Below are positions 9,326-18,172 of a DNA stretch of 64,000 bases, piece after piece. The position numbers and the translations under genes are program-made. How positions within the stretch are numbered: the stretch's first letter is position 1; the number at the start of each line of letters is the position of its first letter. The stretch is from positions 136,652-200,651 of the forward strand of contig NZ_PZJV01000003.1 in NCBI RefSeq assembly GCF_003206155.1, given 5' to 3'. Below the pieces are notes generated by a model. It saw only the letters and a program-made list of their open reading frames with translations, did not search any database and was not told the DNA's origin. The DNA is from Salinicola halophilus (GTDB taxonomy: Bacteria > Pseudomonadota > Gammaproteobacteria > Pseudomonadales > Halomonadaceae).

Positions 9326-10327
9326 ATGACTCTGCGTGTCGCCATCAACGGATTCGGTCGTATCGGCCGCAACGTCCTCCGCGCCCTTTACGAGAACGGC
9401 TATCGGGACCGCCTGGAGATCGTTGCCATCAACGATCTCGGCGATCCGGCCCTCAACGCGCATCTGCTGCGCCACGATACCGTTCACGGTCGTTTCGCCT
9501 TCGATGTCGAGCACGACGAAAGCACGTTGAGCGTAGACGGTGACAGTATTCGTATCCTCTCCGAGCGGGATCCGGCGGCACTGCCATGGCAGTCGCTGAA
9601 CGTCGATCTGGTGATGGAGTGCACAGGACTCTTCACCAAGCGGGAAGCGGCGGCCAAGCATATCGAAGCGGGCGCCGGCCGCGTGCTGATCTCCGCGCCG
9701 AGCCCGGACGCCGACGCGACCATCGTGTTCGGGGTGAACGAAGGTACGCTCAAGCCCGAGCACAAGGTGGTTTCCAATGCCTCCTGCACCACCAACTGCC
9801 TGGCCCCGGTGGCCCAGGCGCTGCAGAACAGCGTGGGCATCGAGAACGGCTTGATGACCACCGTCCACGCCTACACCAACGATCAGAATCTCTCGGACGT
9901 CTATCACAAGGACCCGTATCGGGCGCGCAGCGCGACGCACTCGATGATCCCGACCAAGACTGGCGCTGCGGCGGCGGTGGGGCTGGTCCTGCCGGAGCTG
10001 GACGGCAAGCTCGATGGCCTGGCGGTGCGGGTGCCGGTGATCAACGTCTCGCTGGTGGATCTCACCTTTACCGCGAGCCGCGATACCAGCAAGGAAGAGA
10101 TCAATCGTATCGTCGAGAAAGCCGCCGAGGCGTCGCCGGTACTGGCGGTCAACGCCGAGCCGCTGGTGTCGATCGACTTCAACCACGACGCCAACTCGTC
10201 GACGTTCGATGCCAACCACACCCGGGTCAACGGCCGCCTGGTCAAGGTCATGGCGTGGTACGACAACGAGTGGGGCTTCTCCAACCGCATGCTCGACACG
10301 GCGCTTGCGATGCAGGCCGCCGTGTGA
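9326..10327 (+). CDS. gap: glyceraldehyde-3-phosphate dehydrogenase, Gap-1 type
   Basis: NAD-dependent GAPDH, 333 residues. The Rossmann start is [20 protein letters not shown], Asp38 in AINDLGD follows the second strand as in NAD-preferring forms, and the nucleophile is C154 in [11 protein letters not shown]. The C-terminus has [15 protein letters not shown]. The N-terminus closely resembles Pseudomonas Gap-1. A good ribosome site (GAAGGAGAG) precedes the ATG. It is divergent from the Entner-Doudoroff operon, and the product of that pathway (glyceraldehyde-3-phosphate) is its substrate, so shared control is likely. Followed by a strong terminator, so it is probably monocistronic. Confidence 0.96.
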   Translation: MTLRVAINGFGRIGRNVLRALYENGYRDRLEIVAINDLGDPALNAHLLRHDTVHGRFAFDVEHDESTLSVDGDSIRILSERDPAALPWQSLNVDLVMECTGLFTKREAAAKHIEAGAGRVLISAPSPDADATIVFGVNEGTLKPEHKVVSNASCTTNCLAPVAQALQNSVGIENGLMTTVHAYTNDQNLSDVYHKDPYRARSATHSMIPTKTGAAAAVGLVLPELDGKLDGLAVRVPVINVSLVDLTFTASRDTSKEEINRIVEKAAEASPVLAVNAEPLVSIDFNHDANSSTFDANHTRVNGRLVKVMAWYDNEWGFSNRMLDTALAMQAAV

Positions 10328-10370
10328 AGTTGCCTCGGCCTGCATGAGGCAGGCTCGTGCCGGAATCGAA

Positions 10371-10400
10371 AGGCGACGCCCACTGGGCGTCGCCTTTTTT
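10371..10400 (+). terminator. rho-independent terminator of gap
   Basis: A 10- to 11-bp GC-rich stem (arms near 10371-10381 and 10385-10394, loop ACT) is followed directly by six T. A textbook intrinsic terminator 43 nt after the gap stop codon. Confidence 0.95.
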
Positions 10401-10634
10401 CATGCCTACGAGTTCATGCTGACGAGGCGGAATTCGAGCAGACATTGGCGTTCCCAGTGCCGATCCGGTCGAAATTCGATCGCAGCGTTCAATTACCACC
10501 CCTATCTGCCGATAGAGTGACAGTTGGCAGGAAAAACGCCGCGTCTGAGGGCTAAGGGCTTGGTTTAGCGGGTTCTACACTCTAAGGTGTAGGCCATCCG
10601 ACTATCCATCCATTACATCGAGGTTGACGCCGTC
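10401..10634. other. intergenic region with inverted repeat before a hypothetical gene
   Basis: No gene is visible here. An 18-nt inverted repeat with arms CTACAC (10575-10580) and GTGTAG (10587-10592) lies 43 nt before the start of the downstream small gene. A weak promoter reading is TTGGTT (10560-10565), 17-nt spacer, TAAGGT (10583-10588), which would place the inverted repeat over the -10 element as an operator. This is a suggestion only. Confidence 0.3.
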
Positions 10635-10934
10635 ATGGAACAGACGCGCATCAACGCCCATCGCTTGATTGGCGAGTCAGTTCGTGAGCCCGGCCAGGAA
10701 CGCTGCGGCAAAATCGTCGGCGTAGACCAGTCGCGCGCCACGCCGGTAGTGTTCGTCATATGGCAGGGGCAAGAGGGAATTCATCGCGTGGAGCTCACCG
10801 TCGACGAGCTTCGTCAACTGGCGCATGCTTGCGAGCACCGTGAGCCGGCTTCCCGCACGACCGACGACAGCGAAAGCGACGTGTCGGCGGTCGCCGAACC
10901 TGCCGATTTTCGCCGCCGCGTCGGCTCACGCTGA
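10635..10934 (+). CDS. hypothetical protein, 99 residues
   Basis: Not recognised. The first 75 residues look like a compact soluble domain: KIVGVDQSRATPVVFVIWQ has strand-like alternation and is followed by RVELTVDELRQLAHACEHRE, probably a helix. The C-terminal 25 residues are charged and low in complexity. The ribosome site is weak (GAGG about 10 nt before ATG). It lies 51 nt upstream of the PAS/GGDEF gene on the same strand and may be co-transcribed with it. No signal peptide or membrane segment. Real coding is likely from codon-position pattern and context but not certain. Confidence 0.55.
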   Translation: MEQTRINAHRLIGESVREPGQERCGKIVGVDQSRATPVVFVIWQGQEGIHRVELTVDELRQLAHACEHREPASRTTDDSESDVSAVAEPADFRRRVGSR

Positions 10935-10985
10935 CGCGAAATTCGTCGTCCTGTCGCCTAGAGCGCGGGTGGAAGAGAGCGCAAC

Positions 10986-12257
10986 ATGCCATCACCGCAG
11001 GCGCCGGGCGGCGACACCGAGGGGCTGGACGAGCGGACTCGAGACTGGTTCGGCACCCTTCCCGTGACGCTCTACGTGACTGGCCCCTCCTGGTGGCTGG
11101 GTGACGCTCACTTCGTGTCCGAATCGATCATGGAATTGAGCGGTCGGCCGGCCGCCGACTACCTGTCGAACCCCGAGCTCTGGCTCACGTCGATGGTGGA
11201 AGCCGAGCGCATTGACGTACTCGAACGTCTGCAGACCGCCCTGAACGATGGCGAATCTCGACTCACGCTCGACTACGCCGTCACGACGCGCGACGGGACG
11301 CTCTGTCGAATCGAGGATACGCTGAACATTCAGCGGGATGCCCGCGGCGAGATCACGTCGCTCTCCGGCGTGCTTCAGCGTTCCGAGCACGTCGAAGTCG
11401 ATACCGTCTTCGCCAACGGGCTCGTCCATCACGCGGGGGACCTGCTTCTCGAGCTGGGGGAAGAGCTCGAATGTCTCAACGCCGGGGGCGATGTCGAGAA
11501 CCTGCTGGGTATGACCGCCGCGCGGCTGCGCAACGAGTCGCTGCTGACCCTCATGGCGTCGGAGGACGCGCCCAAGACGCAGCGTTCACTGGAAGAGTGC
11601 GCCCGAGAGGGGAGAGGGGCACTGCTCGAGCTGCGACTGCAGCATGTCAGAAGTGGCTACCGTTGGTTCGAGGTACAGTTTTCGCTACGCCAGCGCGTCG
11701 ATGGAGGCTTCTACGCCATTGCCAGAGACATTACCGAGCGTCGCCGACAGTCACTGCAGTGGGATGCCTATACGGCGACCGACGAGCTCACTTCGGCGCT
11801 CAATCGCACGGCGTTTCTGGGGCTTCTGCGCCAGGTTTGCGCCGCCGCGGACCCCACCTCTCGATTGACGCTCATCGTGCTCGATATCGATCACCTGGCT
11901 GCGATAAACACCGAATGGGGCCGCTACGGCGGTGATCTGGTGCTCAGCTGCATCGGTGAGATCTGTCAGGCGACGCTGCGCGAACGTTTCAGTTTCGGGC
12001 GCCTCGGGGACGACGATTTCGCTCTGCTGCTCAGCGGCAAGACGCTGCAGGAGAGCGCCGCGATCGCCGAGCGCCTGCGCTCGCGGCTCTCGTCGACCCG
12101 GGTCGAGTTTCATGGTCACTGGCTGGCGTTCTCGGTTAGTCTTGGGGTCGCCGAACACCACGTTGGCGAGCCCGCCGAGACGTTTCTCGAGCGCGCCAGC
12201 CAGGGGCTGGAGCAGGCAAGATCGCTGGGCCGCGACCGGGTCCAGCAGGCCGTTTAA
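10986..12257 (+). CDS. PAS-domain GGDEF protein with degenerate active-site loop
   Basis: A 423-residue cytoplasmic signalling protein. Residues about 25-135 and 140-255 look like two PAS/PAC modules (the second ends FYAIARDITERRRQ, a typical PAC-to-GGDEF linker). The GGDEF domain starts at TATDELTSALNRTAF (263-277). The metal-binding Asp is kept in VLDIDHLAAIN (298-308) and WGRYGGDLVL is normal, but the signature loop reads GDDDF (341-345) instead of GGDEF/GGEEF, so the second glycine is Asp and Glu is Asp. No RxxD inhibitory site is seen just upstream. It may have weak or no cyclase activity and instead sense or bind nucleotides. No EAL domain. No membrane segments. Confidence 0.88.
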   Translation: MPSPQAPGGDTEGLDERTRDWFGTLPVTLYVTGPSWWLGDAHFVSESIMELSGRPAADYLSNPELWLTSMVEAERIDVLERLQTALNDGESRLTLDYAVTTRDGTLCRIEDTLNIQRDARGEITSLSGVLQRSEHVEVDTVFANGLVHHAGDLLLELGEELECLNAGGDVENLLGMTAARLRNESLLTLMASEDAPKTQRSLEECAREGRGALLELRLQHVRSGYRWFEVQFSLRQRVDGGFYAIARDITERRRQSLQWDAYTATDELTSALNRTAFLGLLRQVCAAADPTSRLTLIVLDIDHLAAINTEWGRYGGDLVLSCIGEICQATLRERFSFGRLGDDDFALLLSGKTLQESAAIAERLRSRLSSTRVEFHGHWLAFSVSLGVAEHHVGEPAETFLERASQGLEQARSLGRDRVQQAV

Positions 12258-12376
12258 CGGCTTTCGATATCGATGACCATCGACCGAGGCCCCGGGCCGT
12301 TGCCAGTCGATCGATGGTGCAGAAGCATCAAGCGTCGCACCGCGTCAGCGAGTGACGAGCCACAAGGAGAACGATA

Positions 12377-13180
12377 ATGAGACGACTGCTAGTGGTCGCG
12401 CTGTTCAGTCTGATCGCCACCGCTGCGTGGGCTGACGAGGTCGAGGGCCCGCACGTGCAAGGGGAGACGTTCGAGTACAGTACTGGCGGCAATACCTACG
12501 AGGGCTACCTCGCGTATAACGCCGCCGACGAGGAACCCCGCCCCGGCGTGCTGCTGGTGCACGAATGGTGGGGACTGAACGACACCATCAAGCATCGGGC
12601 AGAGCAGCTCGCCGCGCTCGGATTCGTGGCGCTGGCGGTGGACATGTACGGCGACGGCAAGGTCGCGCAGCATCCCGACGAGGCCAAGGCATTTTCGAGC
12701 CAGGTCATGCAGGACTGGCCGGCGGCGCGCTCGCGCCTGGATGCGGCGATAGCGGCTCTTCGCCAGCATCCGGCGGTTCGCGAGGACAGTATCGCCGCCT
12801 TGGGCTACTGCTTCGGTGGCGGGGTGGTGATGAACATGGCGCTCGCCGGCATGCCGATCGAGGCCGCGATCAGCTTCCACGGCAGCCCCACGCAGGCGGT
12901 GAGCCAGCCCCAACCCTTCGATGGCATCGTACGCATTTACAATGGCGAGCAGGATTCGCTGGTCGACCCGGCAGCGCTCGACAGCATGGCCGCCACGCTC
13001 GAAGAGGATGGCGCCGACGTGCGCGTCGTGCAGTATCCCGGCGCCATGCATGCTTTCACCAACCCTGACGCCGACCGTCTCGCGGCCGAGTACGATCTGC
13101 CGCTGGCCTACGATGCTGCGGCGGATGCCGCTTCCTGGCAGGCGGCGCTGCTGGCGCTCGATCGCGCGCTGAACCAGTAG
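12377..13180 (+). CDS. secreted dienelactone hydrolase family protein
   Basis: Alpha/beta-hydrolase of the dienelactone hydrolase family, 267 residues, with a Sec signal peptide (MRRLLVVALFSLIATAAWA, cleavage near residue 19). The triad is visible: nucleophile C145 in LGYCFGGG, Asp193 in NGEQDSL, and His225 in GAMHAFTNPDAD. The oxyanion region is VLLVHEWWGLND. AAGGAGAA lies upstream of the ATG. Periplasmic location is inferred from the leader; the natural substrate is unknown. Followed by a strong terminator, so it is a single-gene unit or the end of one starting with the GGDEF gene, 119 nt upstream. Confidence 0.9.
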   Translation: MRRLLVVALFSLIATAAWADEVEGPHVQGETFEYSTGGNTYEGYLAYNAADEEPRPGVLLVHEWWGLNDTIKHRAEQLAALGFVALAVDMYGDGKVAQHPDEAKAFSSQVMQDWPAARSRLDAAIAALRQHPAVREDSIAALGYCFGGGVVMNMALAGMPIEAAISFHGSPTQAVSQPQPFDGIVRIYNGEQDSLVDPAALDSMAATLEEDGADVRVVQYPGAMHAFTNPDADRLAAEYDLPLAYDAAADAASWQAALLALDRALNQ

Positions 13181-13220
13181 CCGTCGAGTGACGCGTCCGG
13201 CACGAGTCGGAGTAGAATCG

Positions 13221-13255
13221 AAAAGGCCACGAACCCAGTGTTCGTGGCCTTTTTT
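13221..13255. terminator. bidirectional terminator between convergent genes
   Basis: A GC-rich stem (GGCCACGAAC paired with GTTCGTGGCC) carries AAAA on its left and TTTTT on its right, so it can end transcripts from both the dienelactone hydrolase gene (plus) and pncB (minus). Confidence 0.93.
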
Positions 13256-13306
13256 AGTGACGCTTGACGCGTCTCTTGGCAGCAGCGCGCGCCGTCGACG
13301 GTTGCG

Positions 13307-14482
13307 CTATTCGTTGGGCCGGCTGAGGGCGAGCACGCGTTTGGCCAGCGAAATCATCTCCGGGTCACCGGTATGCTTGTCCGGAATGTCCGACAGTTTG
13401 ACCACCGGCAGCCAGTGCTGACCTTCGGGGCGTGCTTCGACCATCTTGATCACCATGTTCATTGGCTCGACGCCGACGTCGTTGGTGAAATTGGTGCCGA
13501 TGCCGAACGCCATGCCGATGCGATCCTGACAGAATGCCTGGATGCGCTCGACCTTCTCCGGCGTCAGGGCGTCGGAAAAGATGATCGTCTTGCTGCGCGG
13601 ATCGACACCCAGGCGCTCGTAGTGAGCGATGGTCGACGCCGCGAAGTCGATCGGGTCGGCGCTGTCATGACGCACGCCGTCGAAGAGCTTGGCGAATTTC
13701 TTGTCGAAACTCTCGAAGAAGGCGTGAGAGGTGAACGTGTCGGTCAGCGCGATGCCCAGATCGCCACGGTAGACGTCGACCCAGTGCTCCAGCGCGAGGC
13801 TGTTGGCCATCTTGAAGCCGAAGCGCGCCCCGTGAAACATGAACCACTCGTGGGCGTGAGTGCCGATCGGCTTGACGTCGTGACGCATCGCCAGCAGCAC
13901 GTTGCTCGAGCCGGTGAAGCTTTCGCCGCCGTAGCGCTTGAGCGCGCCGACCACCCGGTCGTGAACGTCGAAGGCGAAGCGCCGCCGGGTACCGAATTCG
14001 GCGATTTTCAGACCCAGGCCGCGGTAGTGCTCTATCTTGTCCCGGGTGCGCTGCTCGATCAGCTCGTCGTCGTCACGGGGAACGTCGCGCAAGCGATACC
14101 AGAGCTCGCTGATCAGCGCCATCAGGGGCACTTCCCATAGAATGGTGCGATACCAGAGCCCCTCCATGGTGACCGAAAGCTCGCTACCGCGCTGTTCGAT
14201 GATGACTTCGGCGGGGTCGTAGCGAAAACCGGCGAGAAAATCGAGATAGGTCGGGTCGAGGTAAGGGCAGGTCTTTTCGAGATAGTGCTTCTCGGCTCCG
14301 GTCAGGCGCAGCTCGGCCATCGCGTCGACCTCGCGGCGCAAGGCATCGCCAAACCCGTCGGGAAAGGCATGATCGCCGCGGTTGATGAAGGCATATCGCG
14401 CCTGCGCGTAGGGGAAGCGCTTGATCACGGCGTTTTGCATCGTGATCTTGTAGAAATCGTTGTCGAGAAGCGAAGTCAGCAT
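13307..14482 (-). CDS. pncB: nicotinate phosphoribosyltransferase
   Basis: ATP-driven enzyme of the Preiss-Handler NAD salvage pathway joining nicotinate and PRPP to nicotinate mononucleotide. 391 residues, matching the E. coli PncB class. N-terminus LLDNDFYKITMQNAV, central RYGGESFTGSSNVLLA, the active-site region PIGTHAHEWFM, and GIGTNFTNDVG before the C-terminal KMVEARPEGQHWLPVVKLSD are family motifs. It is convergent with the upstream hydrolase gene and shares its terminator. The small DUF4190 gene sits 64 nt upstream on the same strand. The ribosome site is weak. Confidence 0.95.
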   Translation of the reverse strand: MLTSLLDNDFYKITMQNAVIKRFPYAQARYAFINRGDHAFPDGFGDALRREVDAMAELRLTGAEKHYLEKTCPYLDPTYLDFLAGFRYDPAEVIIEQRGSELSVTMEGLWYRTILWEVPLMALISELWYRLRDVPRDDDELIEQRTRDKIEHYRGLGLKIAEFGTRRRFAFDVHDRVVGALKRYGGESFTGSSNVLLAMRHDVKPIGTHAHEWFMFHGARFGFKMANSLALEHWVDVYRGDLGIALTDTFTSHAFFESFDKKFAKLFDGVRHDSADPIDFAASTIAHYERLGVDPRSKTIIFSDALTPEKVERIQAFCQDRIGMAFGIGTNFTNDVGVEPMNMVIKMVEARPEGQHWLPVVKLSDIPDKHTGDPEMISLAKRVLALSRPNE

Positions 14483-14546
14483 GAAGTCTCATCGTGGCAG
14501 GGCGGCACCGGCATCGAGCGCCCATCGGGGCGGGTACCGGCACGTT

Positions 14547-14840
14547 CTAGAAAAAGGCCGTGATGGCGAACATTGTCGCGACGAACCCGCCAAACAGCAA
14601 AAGGCCGGCCAGCGACAGCAGAATCAGTAGGTAGCCGAGGATCAGTCCCGCCAGAGCCCAGCTGTCGCCGGATTCGTGGCGCTGGCGGATCTGACGCCTG
14701 GCCAGATGGCCGCACACTACCCCGCCCAGCGCCGCCGGAGGCACCAGCGTGCCGAGCACGCTCAACGCGAAGGCGGCCAGTGCCATCCAGTTGAGTGGAC
14801 CTGGCGTCGAAGGCATGGGTGGGCGCACGGTCTGGGGCAT
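14547..14840 (-). CDS. DUF4190-like small membrane protein
   Basis: A 97-residue inner-membrane protein of unknown function. Two hydrophobic segments (about residues 17-37, ALAAFALSVLGTLVPPAALG, and 63-95, GLILGYLLILLSLAGLLLFG) flank a polar hairpin with CGHLARRQIRQ and the motif SWALAGLILGY, which is characteristic of DUF4190. The start at 14840 has GGGAG about 6 nt upstream and gives a short Pro-rich cytoplasmic lead; a frame 14 codons longer has no ribosome site. It is divergent from the DUF482 gene. Confidence 0.8.
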   Translation of the reverse strand: MPQTVRPPMPSTPGPLNWMALAAFALSVLGTLVPPAALGGVVCGHLARRQIRQRHESGDSWALAGLILGYLLILLSLAGLLLFGGFVATMFAITAFF

Positions 14841-14986
14841 GCAGGCTCCCTCTGGCCGGTGACTTTGGGGGGAGTATCGCACGCTTGCTGCGCGGGCTCG
14901 ACGTTTTCACCCTATGCCGTGTGGCACCGGGTACCAGCGCCGTTCGCGGCGGCCGTGCGAATTCGAACGAGCGAGGGAGAAGCATC

Positions 14987-16234
14987 ATGACACTGCGGGT
15001 CGAGAACATCGGCAGCCTCGAGGCGCTGGATGCGGCGAGCTGGAACGCCGCCGCCGGGGAGATCTACCCCTTCTTGCGCCATGAGTTTCTCGCGACGCTC
15101 GAAGCGACCGGTTGCGCCAGCGTCGAGACCGGTTGGCAGCCCGATCATCTGGTGGTCTATCGCGGGGATGCGGTCGTCGCGGTGCTGCCGCGCTACGCCA
15201 AGTTCCACTCTCGCGGCGAGTACGTCTTCGACTGGGCCTGGGCGGACGCCTGGGAGCGCGCCGGCGGCGACTACTATCCCAAGTCGCTCTGCGCGATTCC
15301 CTTCACGCCTGCAGCCGGCCCCCGTCTGGGCGTGCGACCCGATGAGTCTCGCCGCGAGGTGATGGCCGCGCTGGCACCGTATCTCGTCGGCACCGGCATG
15401 GTGAGCTGGCACCTGCTGTTTGCGGAATCCGACGAAGTCGCCGACTGGCGCGAAACGTTCGAGGCGCCGCTGATGGAGCGCCATGCGGTGCAGTTCGCCT
15501 GGCGCGACGACGGCTTCGGCGACTTCGAGGGGTTTCTCGGCCGCATGAGTTCGCGCAAGCGCAAGGAGATCCGCCGCGAGCGGCGCAAGGTCGAAGAGCA
15601 GGGTTTCACCTTTGCCCGACTGACCGGCGAGGCGATCGACGACGACGCGCTGGCGCACTTTTTCCGCTGCTACTGCATGACCTATCTCGAGCGGGGCCAG
15701 CGGCCCTACCTGACGCTCGAGTTCTTCACTCGGCTGCGCGACAGGCTCGCGGACTCGATGCTGCTCGTGCAGGCGATCCACCAGGGGCGTCTGGTCGCGG
15801 CGGCGCTATGTTTCGAAGGGCGCAGCGACGAGGGTCACGGACGGCTCTTCGGACGCTACTGGGGCAGCGAAGTCGAGGCGGATTTTCTACACTTCGAAAC
15901 CTGCTATTACCAGGGCATCGAGCACTGTCTCGAGACCGGGCTCGACTATTTCGATCCCGGCACGCAGGGCGAGCACAAATTGACGCGTGGATTTTCGCCG
16001 ACGCTGAGCCGCTCGCTCCACTATCTCGATCATCAGGGCTTTCGCGATGCGGTCGCGGATTTCTGCGCCGAGGAGCGCGCCTACGTGCAGACCTACCTGA
16101 CGCAGTGCGAGCAACGGCTGCCGTTCAAGACCGGCGGCGACGCCAAACAGGTGCCGAACAAGCCAATGTCGGATGAGCCAATGTCGGATGAGCCAGTGCC
16201 GGATGAACCAGCGCCGAGACGTCCGACATCGTGA
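14987..16234 (+). CDS. DUF482 family GNAT-like protein (peptidogalycan-type acyltransferase)
   Basis: A 415-residue cytoplasmic protein of the DUF482/COG3146 family, which has a tandem GNAT fold resembling FemABX aminoacyl transferases. Conserved parts: PFLRHEFLATLEATG, HLVVYRGDAVVAVLPRYAK, YVFDWAWADAW, RMSSRKRKEIRRERRKV, and the C-terminal DYFDPGTQGEHKLTRGFSPT. The start at 14987 follows GAGGGAG; longer frames extend into the promoter region of the divergent gene. The true substrate is unknown in the family. The C-terminus carries a tandem repeat of a five-residue unit (MSDEP) and ends in a Pro-rich tail. Confidence 0.85.
   Translation: MTLRVENIGSLEALDAASWNAAAGEIYPFLRHEFLATLEATGCASVETGWQPDHLVVYRGDAVVAVLPRYAKFHSRGEYVFDWAWADAWERAGGDYYPKSLCAIPFTPAAGPRLGVRPDESRREVMAALAPYLVGTGMVSWHLLFAESDEVADWRETFEAPLMERHAVQFAWRDDGFGDFEGFLGRMSSRKRKEIRRERRKVEEQGFTFARLTGEAIDDDALAHFFRCYCMTYLERGQRPYLTLEFFTRLRDRLADSMLLVQAIHQGRLVAAALCFEGRSDEGHGRLFGRYWGSEVEADFLHFETCYYQGIEHCLETGLDYFDPGTQGEHKLTRGFSPTLSRSLHYLDHQGFRDAVADFCAEERAYVQTYLTQCEQRLPFKTGGDAKQVPNKPMSDEPMSDEPVPDEPAPRRPTS
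16163..16207 (+). repeat. 15-bp coding tandem repeat, three units
   Basis: Two perfect copies of CCAATGTCGGATGAG (16163-16177, 16178-16192) and a diverged third (16193-16207) encode the P-M-S-D-E type repeat at the extreme C-terminus of the DUF482 protein. The unit is a multiple of three, so copy changes would not shift the frame. Confidence 0.9.
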
Positions 16235-16294
16235 TATGGGGCGGCGCACTCACGGTCAGATGACCGCGACCGAACACCAAGGAAGACAAACGCG

Positions 16295-18172
16295 ATGAAC
16301 TTTCTTCATGAAGCGGCGGTACTGCTGGGGGCGGCGATCATCGCCGTGCCGCTGTTTCAGCGCCTGGGGCTTGGCTCGATTCTCGGCTATCTCTGCATCG
16401 GGCTGCTCGCCGGGCCGTCGCTGACCGGCTTCATCTCCGAGCCGGAGTCGGTGCTGCACTTCTCCGAATTCGGCGTGGTCATGCTGCTGTTCATCATCGG
16501 TCTCGAACTCGAGCCACGGCGACTCTGGAGCATGCGCAAGCGCCTGCTGGGCCTCGGCTTGCTGCAGATGTTCGGCTGCGCGGCGCTGCTCACGCCGATC
16601 GGTCTGCTGATGGATCTGCCGCCCAGTATCGCGATCTTTCTCGGCTTGACGCTGGCCCTCTCTTCGACCGCCTTCGCGCTGCAGGTGCTCAACGAACGCC
16701 ATCAGCTCGCGACGCCGCACGGACAGAGTGCGTTCGCCATGCTGCTGTTTCAGGATCTGGCGGTGATTCCGCTGCTGGCACTGCTGCCGTTTCTGGCCGG
16801 CCGTGCCGACGCCACGCCGGACGATGGCTGGCTCATCGCGCGCAGTCTCGCCACTGTCGCGGCGGCCATCGCTTTCGGGCGACTGGTCTTTCCCCGCGTA
16901 CTGGCCCTGGTGGCGCGCAGCGACGTGCGCGAGATATTCACGGCAGCAGCCCTCTTTCTGGTACTCGGCATGGCGCTGGTCATGGAGTGGGCGGGACTGT
17001 CGATGGCGCTCGGCGCCTTCCTGGGCGGCGTGATGCTGGCCGACACCCCCTATCGCCACGAGCTCGAGGCGAACATCGAGCCTTTCAAAGGGCTGCTGCT
17101 GGGGCTTTTCTTCATCGCCGTGGGGATGTCGGTCAACCTGTCGCTGGTGCTCGACAACCTGCTCTGGGTGCTGGGGCTGGCGATCGCGATGACGCTGGTC
17201 AAGATGCTGGTGCTCGCGGCGATCGGCTTCATCGCAAGGCTGCCGAGAACCGAGATTCCCAGGCTTGCGACGATCATCGCCCAGGGCGGCGAGTTCGATT
17301 TCGTGCTGCTGACAGCCGCGGTCGCGGCCGGCGTCATCGACCAGCGTATCGCCAGTCTCTGTATCGCGGCGGTGACGTTGAGCATGGCGGCGACGCCGTT
17401 TCTCTATCAGTTCGGCGAGAAGCTCGGCAGCCGGCTCAAGGAGACGCGACCCTACGATACCGACTTCGGCGAGGAGACCCCGCCGGTACTGATCGCGGGA
17501 CTCGGCCGCTTCGGGCAGATGGTGGGGCGGATGTTGAAGATGGAGGGTATCAATTTCACCGCCCTCGACCCCAACGTCAGCCAGGTCGAGTTCATTCGCC
17601 GCTTCGGTTCACGCATCTTCTACGCCGACGCCACGCGGCTCGATCTTCTCAGAGCCGCGGGTATCGACAAGGCGCAGCTGCTGGTCATCGCCGTCGACGA
17701 CGAGCAGGCCGCGCTCACCATCGCCAACCTGGCGCGCGAGCATTTTCCGCACCTCAAGGTCTACGCCCGGGCGCGCAATCGCCATCACGCCTGGAAGCTG
17801 ATGGAGCTCGGTGTCGACGGCGTGGTACGCGAAACGTTCGCTTCGAGCATGGAGATGAGCGTCGAGGTGCTCAAGGGCATGGGCTACCCCAGTTCGAACG
17901 CGATCAACGCGGTGCGCACCTTCCGCGACTTCGACAACCAGCTACTCAAGGACACCTACACCCATCGCAATGACCGCGAACAGCTCAGAGCCACCGAGAA
18001 AGCGGCCATGCAGGAGCTGAAGTCCCTGTTCCAGCAGGAGCTCAATCGACCCAAGCCGCGCGCGACGCCGGAGGGCGACGCGCTCAAGGGCGCGACCGCC
18101 AATGTCGAAGACGATGTCAGGGAGAGTGACGATGACGCCGACGATCAAACACCGTCTCGCGGCGCTAGGTAA
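16295..18172 (+). CDS. KefB/KefC-type potassium/proton antiporter
   Basis: A 625-residue CPA2 transporter. Residues about 1-380 are an inner-membrane domain with some twelve hydrophobic segments, including GSILGYLCIGLLAGP and the family loop ANIEPFKGLLLGLFFIAVGM. Residues about 395-520 form a cytoplasmic RCK/TrkA-N Rossmann domain beginning PPVLIAGLGRFGQMVGRML, with FYADATRLDLLRAAGI. The following HHAWKLMELGVDGVVRETF matches KefB/C. An acidic tail of about 60 residues follows. E. coli Kef systems are glutathione-gated and use KefF/KefG subunits; neither is visible here, so gating is uncertain. The reading frame overlaps the next gene by 41 nt. Confidence 0.88.
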   Translation: MNFLHEAAVLLGAAIIAVPLFQRLGLGSILGYLCIGLLAGPSLTGFISEPESVLHFSEFGVVMLLFIIGLELEPRRLWSMRKRLLGLGLLQMFGCAALLTPIGLLMDLPPSIAIFLGLTLALSSTAFALQVLNERHQLATPHGQSAFAMLLFQDLAVIPLLALLPFLAGRADATPDDGWLIARSLATVAAAIAFGRLVFPRVLALVARSDVREIFTAAALFLVLGMALVMEWAGLSMALGAFLGGVMLADTPYRHELEANIEPFKGLLLGLFFIAVGMSVNLSLVLDNLLWVLGLAIAMTLVKMLVLAAIGFIARLPRTEIPRLATIIAQGGEFDFVLLTAAVAAGVIDQRIASLCIAAVTLSMAATPFLYQFGEKLGSRLKETRPYDTDFGEETPPVLIAGLGRFGQMVGRMLKMEGINFTALDPNVSQVEFIRRFGSRIFYADATRLDLLRAAGIDKAQLLVIAVDDEQAALTIANLAREHFPHLKVYARARNRHHAWKLMELGVDGVVRETFASSMEMSVEVLKGMGYPSSNAINAVRTFRDFDNQLLKDTYTHRNDREQLRATEKAAMQELKSLFQQELNRPKPRATPEGDALKGATANVEDDVRESDDDADDQTPSRGAR

